A stretch of DNA of 64,000 nt from Pipra filicauda (lineage: Eukaryota > Chordata > Aves > Passeriformes > Pipridae). Below, in pieces: positions 22,546-34,240 of this stretch. The DNA is taken from assembly GCF_003945595.2 (NCBI RefSeq), contig NW_024104358.1:806001-870000 (forward strand). The letters are read 5' to 3'. Under the pieces are notes generated by a model. It saw nothing but the letters and a program-made list of their open reading frames with translations, had not been told where the DNA came from and did not search any database. The stretch's first letter is position 1; the number at the start of each line of letters is the position of its first letter. Position numbers and translations under genes: made by a program.

Positions 22546-23229
22546 AGAAGCTTTAAACCATGATAAAGGGCTGAATCCTTGGAGCATCACATTGAAAGCC
22601 CGGAGCATCCTGAGATATTGATTTTAAGACTGGGATTTGGGAGTATAGGAAATCTATTTTTGGGGGGGGGTTATTATTTTTTTAAGGTTTGTTTCATCTA
22701 CCTGGTTTTGCAGGCAGAGTATATAAAAAAATTCTAATAAAATATTTAAAGCCCTCTAAATATCCCTAAAAGATGCTTTTCCTAACTTGTGTTGCATAAA
22801 CAAACAGGATACTGCTGGGATGTGATATACAGATGTCATCACTTCGATAGTTTCGTAGATTTCGCAACCAGAAGACACCACCATGGTCGTTTCCTCTGCC
22901 CTCCTGCATGATGCAGACCATGGAGTTTCGCCCAGCAATTCCCACACCGATACATGAGCTATATCATGTAGAAAGACATCCACACTTAATTTAAATATCT
23001 TTTGGGGTGATGGAGAACCTACCATATTCCATGTCAGCTCCTCCAGTGGTTAATTACAAGGCCATTAAGGAGAAAAATGTGCCTCACTTTCAACTTGATT
23101 TTTTTTTAGCTGCAGTCTTCCTGGTTTATATGCCTTTGTCTGCTAGGTTAAGTAATCTCTGATACTGTATTCCTCCCCCATGTATAGATACTTACAGATC
23201 AATTCATCTCTTATACTCCTCTTTGATAA

Positions 23230-23610
23230 TATAAATGGACTGTGCTCCTTTGGGTCACTGTAAGATATGCTTTCAATCAGTCTTACAGCTCTTCTCCCAA
23301 CCATCCTCAGTTTTACAACACAATTTTTAAGTGTTGACAGCTGAACTGGACTGGTTTTGTCTCATTAATGTCATGTATAGAGCTAATATGTTTCCCCTAC
23401 GATTCAATATTCCCATTTATACATCCTAGGGTCATATTAGCCCCTTTAACAAGAGCATCACACGTGGAACTCGTATTCAATTGTTTATCTATTTTGACCT
23501 ATTAGGTAAACAGCCAAGAACAGCTTCCTGAATATTCCCTCTATAAAAATTACCATGGGATCATTCTTCATTTGCAATTTCTCTTGGGAGACCAGTCATT
23601 TAACTGCCTC
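23230..23610 (-). mobile_element. Ancient CR1/L3-like remnant
   Basis: Words such as CCCATTTATACATCCTAGGG, ATATTAGCCCCTTTAACAAG and CATCACACGTGGAACTCGTA match the pattern of the old CR1 3' region found across amniotes. No terminal repeats remain. Limits are approximate. Confidence 0.5.
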
Positions 23611-23707
23611 CTAATCCATTTTAAAACTGCCATATTGATTTTTACAGTGTTACCATTCGGAACAAAATGAATGGCAGAATGTAACACTCAGCATTGCTCT
23701 GATCTTC

Positions 23708-24121
23708 CTAAGTACCTATTTCCAAGGAGATGAGTGCCCACAGTTTCTGGTTGACTACATTGTAGCCCAGGCAGCTCTGTGCCTTGGCTGGCAGCGAATG
23801 ATCGTGCAGCCCCCCCAGCTCTTGTTTCTGTTGGAGGTCTGCTGCTGCTTCAAGTCTCTGATGGGGAGCATAGGAAATTGAAGCAAAAGCATCAGCCATG
23901 AGCTCCAAAACATCTAGAGAGGGTAAAACCGATTTGCAGCTCATGCTTTCAGAGATGACAGAACTGTTACTCATGTGCTCAGATACCAATGCTTCTTGAT
24001 GGCTTTCAGGGAATATTTTGAGACAATATCCTACCCTCAGGGGATCCCAAACTGGCCCGTGGAGAAGTATCAGTCTGAAAATCCCATATAAATACCCTGC
24101 TGCTAGTGCTTGAAACCACAC
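23708..24121 (-). other. Unidentified 137-codon open frame
   Basis: An open minus-strand frame in a region without a recognised repeat. The C-terminal half (from SSVISESMSCKSVLPSLDVL through RLEAAADLQQKQELGGLHDH) has a mixed, protein-like composition. I recognise no family. No splice sites, upstream promoter or poly(A) signal clearly frame it, and the length is within what chance gives in 64 kb of this composition. It could be a decayed pseudogene or chance. Confidence 0.2.
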
Positions 24122-25599
24122 TGCTTTTAGAATGGTTTTAATTTAACGCAGAGGGGTGTGCGACTGGTGACCCAAGAGAAATGCTGAGGGTGGTCCTTGG
24201 TCTGACGTTTGGTTAATATTCCAGACAATCTTGTTTTTCCTGTTGGTTGCCAAGTCCCTCATGGGATTAGCAGAACACCGTCCAAAAGGTCCATATTTTG
24301 GGATTAAGAGGCAGCTTGTTATGGGACTAATAACAGGGAGAAATAAGGGAAGCATGAAGAAAGCCTCATTTCCCCTGCCTAATACTGTACAACTCAGGAA
24401 AGGGCAGAAGGATATTGCCTCAGGGTAAAACAAGCAGTTGTTGTCTCCAGGTGGAATTAAGCAGTGGGAGCCCTGGTTCCTGTAATTTCTCGTGTTTCTG
24501 ACAAAATTTTCCCTGCCAAGAACTGCCTAAACCAGTCTGAGTCTTGGACGTGAGGAACACGTACAAAACCAGTTAGCATAACAGTACCCTTCATGCTCTG
24601 AGATAAAACTTAAACAGAGGTAAAAATAACCCTGCAATGTCCCCAAAGTACTAAAATTTCTTGCTGTAATGACGACAGGCTTATCTGTCTTTCCTGCATA
24701 TGGGAGTGTTTTCTTGTGCAAATGCTTGCAGCTGCACTTTTCATGTGGGGCAACTCTTGCAGCTAAATAAAATTGTTAAAATGAGTTAATCAGCTTAGTA
24801 CAATGGTTCCCCATATTTTCCATAAAACAATTTGCCTCCCACATAGTCTGTGTCTCCGCCCATTTCACAGCACGGAGGAGAGTCAAAGCACCCCTCGGGC
24901 TGAGCATCCGGCGCTCAGCACCAACCACGCTCTCCCACTTCGCCTGGAAAGTGGCGGAGCAGAGTCTTCAAGCTGAGACTTATGATGTGACCTAAAGTGC
25001 TTCACTTCTCTGCAGTAAAACTCCCCAGCGTAGGAAAAGCAGTTTTCCTAATCTGCCTAGAGCTGTTGGTGGAGGCCAGAGGTGGCCATGTCAGCCTGCC
25101 CTCTGTAATGGATGGATGAAGCTCTCTCGGCTTCTGCCAGCTGGCTATAAAATGCTGCCTCTCTTCAACTCATAATTGGGCTCAATATGACTTTTGTTGT
25201 TTTAACCCTCATTCCAAGGCTTTCCTCCACCAAGCCCTAATACCCTGCTGGTACCTAGTAAAGACCAGATGAAAGCCTGGATGTCGGAGATGGGCTGACC
25301 CTGGCCCTGAAGGGCACCACCCATTTTGTGTTCTTCAGTCTCACTAACTGCTGCTGTTTGTCACTGTACAGCATGGGAATTGGGCTCTCGCTAAGCGTAG
25401 TGATTTTGGATGAGAAGGTGGGCCTGGACCCTTCTGTCACCCTGGGCTCTGGCTCTGCATCTGGACTGGCCACAGCAGGGGACATATTCCAGTTTCTCAG
25501 CTGATAGCCAGACGTACTGACTTAAATGAGTCTGGATTTACTCATAGCTGCAGAAGAGCAGGTTTTTACCTCGAAGAGCTAGAAAAAGAAGAGCTAAAT

Positions 25600-26255
25600 T
25601 CACAGAATATGCCAAGTTGGAAGGGACCCACAAGGATCATCGAGTCCAGCTCCTGGCCCTCTCCCCAAGAGTCACACCAAGTGCCTGAGAGTATCGTCCA
25701 AACGCTTCTTGAACTTTGTCAGCCTTGGTTCTGTGACCACTTCCCTGGGGAGCCTGTTCAGTGCCCAGCCACCCTCTGGGTGAAGAACCTTTCTATAATA
25801 TCCAACCTAAACCTCCCCTGACACAACTTCAGGCCCTTCCTTCAGGTCCTGTCACTGGTCACCACAGAGAAGAGATCAGTGTCTGCCCCTCCTCTTCCCC
25901 TCATGAGGAAGTTGTAACTGCAATGAGGTTTCCCCTCAGTCTCCTCTTCTCCAGGCTGAACAGACCAGATGCCCTCAGCTGCTCCTCATACGGCTTCCCC
26001 TCAAGGCCCTTCACCTTCTTCACTGCCCTCCTTTGGACATTGTTTAACAGCTTAATATCTTTCTTATATTGTGATTCCCAACACTGCACACAATATTCAA
26101 GGTGAGGCTGCACCAGTGCAGAGCAGAGCGGGACAATCCCCTCCCTTGACCTCGATGCTGCTTTGCCTGATGCCCCCCAGGATGCCCCCCTGATGCCCTC
26201 CAGGGCCTGGCAGCCAGGGCACTGCTGACTCATATTCAACTTGCCGTTGCTTTCC
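25600..26255 (-). mobile_element. CR1 LINE, 3' 650 bp
   Basis: Begins CACAGAATATGCCAAGTTGG, then AAGGGACCCACAAGGATCAT and GAGTCACACCAAGTGCCTGA. It runs through GCTGCACCAGTGCAGAGCAG to GGCACTGCTGACTCATATTC. It is the same subfamily as the CR1 nested at 14,658 and extends further 5'. Overlapping open frames on both strands (25761-26105, 25901-26272) are part of the element. Confidence 0.93.
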
Positions 26256-26858
26256 GGAGCTCTGCTCTCCATCCTCTTGCTCCCTGGTCTGTACCAATGA
26301 TGAATGACGTGGGTTACACAAAAATTCTGGTATCCACCTTTCCTTTTTTTTCCAAATATGTCTTTTTGGCTTTTTGTTGTTTTGTCTTTCTAAAGAAACC
26401 GAACTGCTAGTGATTAATGACTCAAACATTTGACCACCTGCTGTTAGAGCCTGGACTACTGGTGCTAAAGGCTCAATCAGCAACAGTGAGCTTTGCTAAC
26501 AATGTGCAGAGTGGCCACCCACGTGCTGAGGGCGTGCACACCTGCCACCTCAGGCTACAAGCTGGGTGTTGGAACAAGATAAGGAGAAAGGCAAATCCTG
26601 TCCTTACACAAATGACTCAGCTGTGATAACTCCCCTCCAGAGAAGAACCAGTTCAGTTCACACACATGGCCTGAAGATATTCATCTCTGCTGATGGGCCG
26701 TAATGGATCCACCTGTGCAGATGTAACAGGCAGCTATAACATCTTAGAAGACATCTTCAGACTCCTGAAACGTGCCATGATCCAATATCACATCATCCAG
26801 TGTAGAAATCCCCACCCCAAGGGAGGTACTGGGGGCATTCCCACCAAGCCTAAGCCAC

Positions 26859-26892
26859 ACTTGGACTTCACCAACACTTGGACTTCACCAAC
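26859..26892 (+). repeat. Tandem 17-bp duplication
   Basis: ACTTGGACTTCACCAAC occurs twice in exact head-to-tail copies, ending 9 bp before the LTR-like sequence at 26902. Confidence 0.9.
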
Positions 26893-26901
26893 ACTGCTTC
26901 A

Positions 26902-27515
26902 TGTGGGTTGTTCTTCCTGTACCCCACGGGACTTTTCTTACCAGGTGGGGCTTCCGCCAACACCTCAATGGATCTGAACTGTGACCACCACTTTGACCAA
27001 CAAACATGGAAATTGCAACAACCAAGTCTCAAATCCAGTGGGTTTCGTGGGTCCCTCCAGTGGCCGGGGGGTCCGCAGCCCTGCTCTGACTGCCTGTACC
27101 AGCACTGCAGCCTCACTCCAGTGCCACACTGGTGTCTGCTGGTATCTAATCCTGCCAGTGCTGACTCTCCAACAGCTCCAGTCAGGTCCTCCAGGCATGG
27201 GGGAGGTGAACCATGTGGGAAAGTGGCCATCTTGTCTCTGTCCTGTGGCCACGTGTGTTTTGTCCCAGTGGAAAAGGCCAGCTGCCATCTTGATTGGGTC
27301 TGGTAGGCGGGGCTTCTCCTCATCAGTTGGTTTAACCCAGTTTTATCAGTATTGTTATCAGCATTCTTCTTGGTAAAGAGTTATTTTTTTCACTTACATC
27401 TGGGTGTATTTGGTCTCCCTCTCTGTATTGGAGAAACCAGGCGCATTCAATCCGAGGGAGGAGACTTCTGTCCGAGGTCTCCGCCCCTCCAAATTGTCTC
27501 AAATCGAGACAATGA
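26902..27515 (+). mobile_element. Probable LTR of a second endogenous retrovirus family
   Basis: Starts TGTGGGTTGTTCTTCCTGTA and ends in TTGTCTC-AAATC-GAGACAA (about 27494-27512), a perfect 7-bp inverted repeat of the sort found at LTR ends. The 3' part (ACTTACATCTGGGTGTATTT, then GGTCTCCGCCCCTCCAAATT) resembles LTRs I recall as common in passerines. No clear target duplication was found and the boundaries are approximate. It carries open frames on both strands (142 and 151 codons at 26868-27323) that fit LTR sequence better than a gene. No gag-pol-env follows, so it looks like a solo LTR or a fragment. Confidence 0.55.
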
Positions 27516-30500
27516 ACATCCAGGGTTGCCCCATCCCAGATGCAGCATCCGGCACTTTCCCTTTTTGAACTTGAAATGTAAAGTGATGATAATTAACTCT
27601 TTGCTTCCCGTTCAAGTCTTACCTGCAGGAAATTGAACTAAGAGATTTTGGTAAACAACAGGTCTGTCCTCCTGCCCTCCCACAGAGTCAGGACTGCTGA
27701 GTGATGCTGATCAAAGCTGTTCTCCACCTCTTTAAGTAGTTGCTACTGCTTCAGTATCCCTCTTCCTAGAAAGCTTTTTCTGTTGTACAGTGTGCATCCT
27801 TCTTGCTGCCATTTCAGTCTCTCATTCCAACACTGATGTGGAGATGAGGTTAATCCCCATGCTACCCTAAAAGAAACCTGTAGCAATCTGTCCTCTGCTT
27901 TATCTCCTAAGACCAGTGCCCTGGTGCCATTTATTTTAAAGAAAACTTTTATTTGGCAGCGTGTTTTTCATGTGCAGTAATTCAGTGTATTTCCCATGCG
28001 ATGCTAATAACAGTAGAAGGCAAGAAATCATGTCAGGTGCAGAAGTGACAAGGCAGTGATGTGAATGAGATGAAGGAGTGCACAAAAGAGGAAGAGACCT
28101 CAGACAAACCAACACTGGGATGATACGATACCTCACCCGTGAAAGTGTCACACCGGGCACTGAGACTCTGACAGATCAGTGCCTGGGTGCAGTGAGAGAG
28201 GAATGTCAGATAAGCATGATCTGTGGATGGCATCTTCTTGTCTCCCAAATAAGGTGTCTCTTTTGCACCAAAGGGTCTGGTCTGTTCAAATCAATCCGAC
28301 TTGAAACACAATCTTCTCAGAAGACTTACAGTTCCTCTGTTGAGTTTCAAGGTTTAACAGTGACAGGTAAATGTAGTTCCAGTTTTACAGATAAGGAGGT
28401 GGGACATGAAGAGACAATGTGAGGGAACTTGTTCTTTCACATACACCAGATCAACGGTGGGACTGTGAACATCACTTGTGTTTCTAGGGTTGCACTTTAT
28501 TCACTGAGATCTGTAATGCAAACCCCATACAAGCACACATGGAAACTCCTCCACAGCTTCAGTAACTATTTTCTCTGTCTCCAGGGAGGAATATTGCATC
28601 TGATTAAGGTGGCATATTGTTTATAATGGAAATAATCTTAGTGTGCAGCACACAGAGGTGTAATAATAGTATGGTGCCACTGTAACCCCTACGGAGACCC
28701 TGATGGTGAAAAGGGTATGTGACATAGCAACTTTTTCTTTTCTTGTATGATGGTTCTAATTTTCTTCAGCCTGAGAGGTAACGTGCACAGGTCTGATCAA
28801 AACCAGAGTTTTCCCTGCTAACATATTCTTCTCGCCGACAAAGTTTATGAAGTAGAAAGCTTTTTAAAGATATAAACAGAATTCAGTAAATTGCAGCCCC
28901 ATCACAATAAAAAACATGATTTATGATTTTTTAAGATGACAATTTATCTTGACTTTGTCAGTTATAGCTCACACTATATAATTTTGTTCTGTTATTTTGT
29001 ATTAAGTCCAGTATTTTGTGTTTGACCAAAACATGTCACCAGTCTCTGCCTTACAAATGCAAGAGCATTCAGAATTATGTCTGAAAAGAAAAAACCCACA
29101 TATATGGAGAGCATAATATCATGCTGGAATTGCAGCACTTCAGCATTTTTCCAAAAACTACCTAATCCACTGACTTTTAAATCACTCACATGCCACAAAT
29201 GCTAAGAATAAATGGGGGCAGGTGGGATGGAAGTGAAATGCCTTGCACCATAAACAGTCTAGTACCTGCTCCTTTGGCAGTTTGGTCCCCTTAGAGGATG
29301 CTTCACTGTTGACAAGGGCACTCCCTGAGTGTCACGAAATAAAGGCAGTGAAGGGTTCTTCCTCACCCTGTGCAATGTCTGCTTGCCATTACTAAATGCA
29401 GGGTAAATCAGGCAAGATCAGTAGAACTGGTCTGGATGTACACCCAACCCATGCCCAGCAGAGCAGAGCCCTTTGCTTGGTTAACAACTTCTGTAATATC
29501 TGTCTTGTGCTGCATTTAGGTAGCACCTGCACCCCATACTACAAACCACTGCATAGACCCAAGAACTGCAGCTGGGGAAGGAGACTTGAAGGTGGGCAAA
29601 AAGCTCTGCCCACCTTCAGGTGCTGGAAACTGCCCGAATGAGACTGGTTGGACTGTCAGGTGAGAGTTGTTGCTGGCAAAACCCTCTGTTTTTTTCCCCC
29701 TCCTGTTCATGAACTGGACCAATCCCTGACCTTGTTTAAATCAAACAAAGTGCTTTTACTGTATAATAAAAATTCCATGTTTTAATACATCGCCATGCAC
29801 AAATGAAGTCAAACAATGCAGAGTACAAAATTGTCAAATATACAAAATGATAAAGCAGATACCCAAAGCTTCCAGAGATTCTGCCCAAAGATACCAAAAA
29901 CTTTGATATTGATTTTAATTTTATTGTTTAAAAGAATTCCTCCCTCCCACCCGGGTTCTATTTTTCGTTGATTGTTGAAAACAGAAGGAATTAAAGACTA
30001 AATATAAAAACTGTAAGGTGGAATTAACAGTGATGGCCACTTCATATACTAAAAATTAGACTGCATGATAATTCCTGTTTTCGAAAAAAGCACTGCTGTG
30101 CAGGTGAACACCTTGGATGCCTAGGGAAATGCAGAGTACATCGAACAAAAAGGCACACTTTTGTTTCATGCCACCTCATTTGGCTCCATCATTAAAAAGT
30201 TCAGCCATAGATGTATTGGGAGTAACAGTGTGTCACTTCTTAAGCATTAGAGTGCTGGCATCTTCCTAGATTATCAACCAAGTTAACATTAAAAGGAGTT
30301 CACTGGCTTAGAATATTTCTTTAGTGAAAGTAAACCAGAACTGACTCCAAAGGCAGCAGCACCAGACACAACTTGCTGGCTTCAGGAGACTGTTTTGACC
30401 AGACAGCATAACCATGGGCTTGCAGTAAGCCTTCTGCATCCAGCTGTCCTGGATCAGGTTTCCCAGGACCTTGATCCCAGCATCACTTGCTCCCTGCAGC

Positions 30501-32919
30501 TCATGTCCATCATCAGTGGCCGATGCTGATGCACCAGCACAGCCTGGCATCTGATTCTGTCCATGGGCTGCTCATTTGAGGGCAACCTTTGGAGACAACT
30601 CAGGTGTGGCCGCAATTCCAGCTGTCAGTTACCTGCTTTCCTCAAGGTCACGTTCAAACCACCTTAAATTCAACTCTCCAAAACAGAGTACCCCAAATTT
30701 AGAGCCCCATTTGCTGGTTTACGATGCACAGAGCCAGGCAGGCACTCCTCACATCTTACTCCCACTTGTGAAAAAGAAATAATAATTGTGGGGTAGGTCC
30801 AGATAGCTGCAAAGCTGAAAACAAAGCCCAGCACATCCCAAAGCATGGCCCTGATACTTTCAGATTCTGCAATAACTCTGAGAAATTTAAAAATATGCCT
30901 CTTTAGCCTTGACAAGCAGCTCAGAGTCTTCTCGTCAGAGCATGCAGCCTCTGTGGAAATGCTGGTCATTCCCATTGCCAGAGCATTGTCCAGTTCTGCC
31001 AGGGAATGTCTCCTGCAATGGCTGCAAGAGAGTAGCGTGGAAAAGGACACCAGGCTGCACTTGCAGGTTAGCCCAGCATGGCCCCATTCCTCCCCTCCAT
31101 CAGCAGTGTTGGAGTCAGGGCAGAAGGCTGAGACTGGGTCTCATGCTGAGGTGCTTTGCACAGGCTGGAAGCTCCTGTCCCTCTGTGTTTTCTCTACTGT
31201 CACTTAATCTCTTTTCTACCTTTCTCAAAAGAAGCACAGAGAAGGAGCCTCTTGAACACAAGGGATGCAGAAGTGCTAAGAGGACTTCCAACATTACTTT
31301 ACCAAAGTCTGGTTCAGTAAGGAAAACCTCTCTCTAGATGTAAAACCTTGCTCTCAATATTGAAATAAAGTCAATCAACCAGTCAAGTCCCCTAAGCATC
31401 TGATGGGACAAATTGTTGGGTTTTTTCCTCCCCTGCACAGCTTCTAATTGCTTACAAGCTGTTTTGCTGCAATACCAATCTCCCTGCTTTAAAAAGAAAA
31501 CCCCGTGTTTTGCTATTTAATTTAGTGACTTATGATATTTAAATAGATAAATTCAAGGCAAGTTACTTAACAGAAAGAATGTGATTAGAGATGTAACAGA
31601 AGCTACAGAGGATTTTTTCTTCTGAAAAACTATTTAGATATATTTGGAATTAGTATCAGAAAGGAGATTTCCATCTCATTCTCAGACTAAGCCTGGTTGT
31701 GTTATAATAATGCTGGCAATTCCACTCATGTGCAAGTTCAGCTTCTTCCCTGTCCAGCCGTATCCCAGCCATGCCGGTTACGGAACGCTCCCCTCCAGAG
31801 CCGCACAGTGTCTCAGCAGTGTGAGGACACTCATAAGCCATCACACACCGACGCCAGTGACTCTTCAGAATTTATTTGACAGGCAGCAAGCATGTACTGA
31901 TGTTCTTTAAACAATAAATCTAGCCCAAACTCATTTTCTTAGGATTTCACACTGGATTAGAGCAAGAATCCCCAAAGATCTTTACCTTCTTAGCTATGGC
32001 TGTAGCTAGCTCATTCTTGTTTTAGCTTCTTGATGTTGATTCAATACCAATCTGCAGTAAGTATTGCTTTTATAGTTTCTCCTGTTTGTGTGAACTGTTT
32101 ACTCTTCATACTGCACATCCCTGTTTGTGCTGTTCCCCACTGATTGGTAAAGAACTTGGAAGATGCTCCAGAGTTTCACATTTGCACCTATTGACAGCGG
32201 TTTTGTGAAACCGGCATCAGACACTGAGTAGTTCAGTGCTTATTTCTAAAGTACAACATTCAAATCAGTTGATGGTAATGGGGCCCAATCTTGCAAAAAC
32301 CCACTGTTGGGAGCAGCTGTCATTACTCTGGGTAATCCCACTGATGTCATTTCACTTCCAGGGCTTTATTAACCAGCTCCAATGGGACTCGTCATGAGAG
32401 CAGAACAGTTTGCTGTGTTTGAAGCAAGGAACTTGTGTACCATGCTCAGCTGCACAGAGATACAATCGCCCTCTCGATCAGCACTGCAGCTTCTCTGCCA
32501 GTTGTTGAAGGCAGGAAAATCTGTTTCTTGCCAGCAAGATCCTACCTCCTTAAGAGGCAAACCCACAGATGTTATTGCTTGCTCAGACTACACATCCACA
32601 TGGCCCCATCATTTGCATGCAGCATTTTATCCCAGGCTGCTATTAATGAAAGGCAACAGACTTTCTCAGTGTGTCCAAGGATTCTGTTGTCCTTTCTTGT
32701 CCAGTTCTTTTCCTTTAATTATGTGCAGCAGAACCTTAAAACTGTGAGGAGACCTACTCATGCTCGTACCAAATGTTAGCAAGCACAGCTCTTCATAAAA
32801 GCTGTTTAAATTAAGACCATTTTCTGAAAAAAACCCCAAAAACCTGATATAGGTTGCCCTGCCTTCTTGTAATATTGGAAACTTCAAGGTATTTTTAATT
32901 CATAAATTACATCTGATGA
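27516..32919. other. Intergenic DNA, no gene recognised
   Basis: Mostly A+T-rich unique-looking sequence. At 30670-31337 three open frames of 120-142 codons overlap on the two strands, with no family match. AT-rich, low-repeat sequence around 29750-30110 could be conserved but cannot be judged from one species. No repeat of known type was identified. Confidence 0.45.
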
Positions 32920-34240
32920 TCTAGTCTAATCCTTGCATAACATATGCCTAATGACTTCATCCAGTAATTGCCGCACCGAGCCTGGATTTCAGTTTGAGGT
33001 AGAGCTTATTGACTTAGAAAAATACTTTGCATACATTTAAAGACTTTATGGGATGGAGAACATGCCAGATAACTAAGTTGTCTCCACGAGTAATTATCCT
33101 CCCTGTTGAGTATCTGCACTTAATTTCTAGCCTGAAATCAGTTTCCAACCAGTAGAGCACATCATTCCCTTTTCTTCTAAACAGAAGAGGTACCTGTCCT
33201 CAGACAGCACTTCCCTGCCCAGGTAGAAGACTGTGATTGCAGACAGAGATCAAGTCACCTCTTCAAATTGCCTCTGATAAATTAATAGCTTGAGCTTCAT
33301 TAGTCTGACACTATAATAAGACCTGTTTTCCTGCCCTTGAATGACACTGGGAGCTATTGAAAATAATCTTTCCAAGTTGTCAATACCCTTTTTGAAAGAC
33401 TGACAGTAACCAAATGAACTGGAATAGCATCACTATTGCCAGGTCCTATATCCCAGCTGGCAAGAACATCTCTGGGGCTGATGTTGAATGGATTACTTAC
33501 TGCACCTTTGCAGCCACTGTATCATTCCAGATATACTCCCCATGTTTCTCAATTTGGAGGGGGTTTTATCAAGTTTTAATTGCTTTAATGATAATGCTAT
33601 ATCAACTTTTCCGTGACTTTGCCTAAGACTGATAGGAAGCTAATGAGCCTATAGTTTTCTGGATCAAACCTCTCATTCTTTTTGAATTATTGTGGTTTTG
33701 GTGTCATTTGAAGTTTCTTTTATGCTTTCTGGTTCTGAAGAGTCCTAGTCAAGTTTTCCTTCACTTTTGGATTCAGCTAATGATTCTACAAATTTAAAAT
33801 TATGTTTGGATAGTTGCTGCTTAATATTACCCGTAATTACTGATGGAATAGGAGGAATTACATTTTAATGGGTAATTTGACTCCCTCCTTCTACTGCTTT
33901 CAAATACAAAACACGACTATTTGTTGGGTTTTCAATGTACTGTGAACAATCACTGTGCTGGGCCTGTCTAACATCAGACTTAGCTTTGCTATGATGGTAT
34001 TTATTAGTATATGTGTAAAGCCTTTGGTCTAACCAACCCTAACCTATTTGCCACTGACTTCCCATACTTTTTTTTGCTTCCTTCATTAAACATCTACTTT
34101 TCTTCCTTGCTGATTTATCCTCATGAGCCTGCCTAATCACCCATACATTATGTTGGTGGCTTTTTATGCACTCCAGATTACTTTCCTGAATTTTAGTATA
34201 GGAGGTTGCAGGTAATGCTGGTAATAATTTCCCCTCACCC
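32920..34240 (-). mobile_element. Possible old LINE (CR1/L3-like) remnant
   Basis: Scattered words read like the complement of an old CR1/L3 reverse-transcriptase and 3' region: GATGATCTAGTCTAATCCTT near 32919, AATGAGCCTATAGTTTTCTG near 33642, and CCTAACCTATTTGCCACTGA near 34038. Frames are broken throughout. Assignment is by resemblance only and the limits are uncertain. Confidence 0.35.

Larger units (their letters stand above)
22001..25599. other. Intergenic stretch with old LINE remnants
   Basis: Apart from the two old CR1-like pieces and the open frame at 23708-24121, I see a short G10 run near 22661-22675 and a small G+C-rich patch with an inverted repeat (GCTGAGC 24899-24905 against GCTCAGC 24913-24919). 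Nothing else is supported. Confidence 0.5.

Noticed and set aside
26868..27323. 151- and 142-codon frames on opposite strands
   Set aside because: Contained in the LTR-like element; no retroviral protein motifs, and both strands are open at once.
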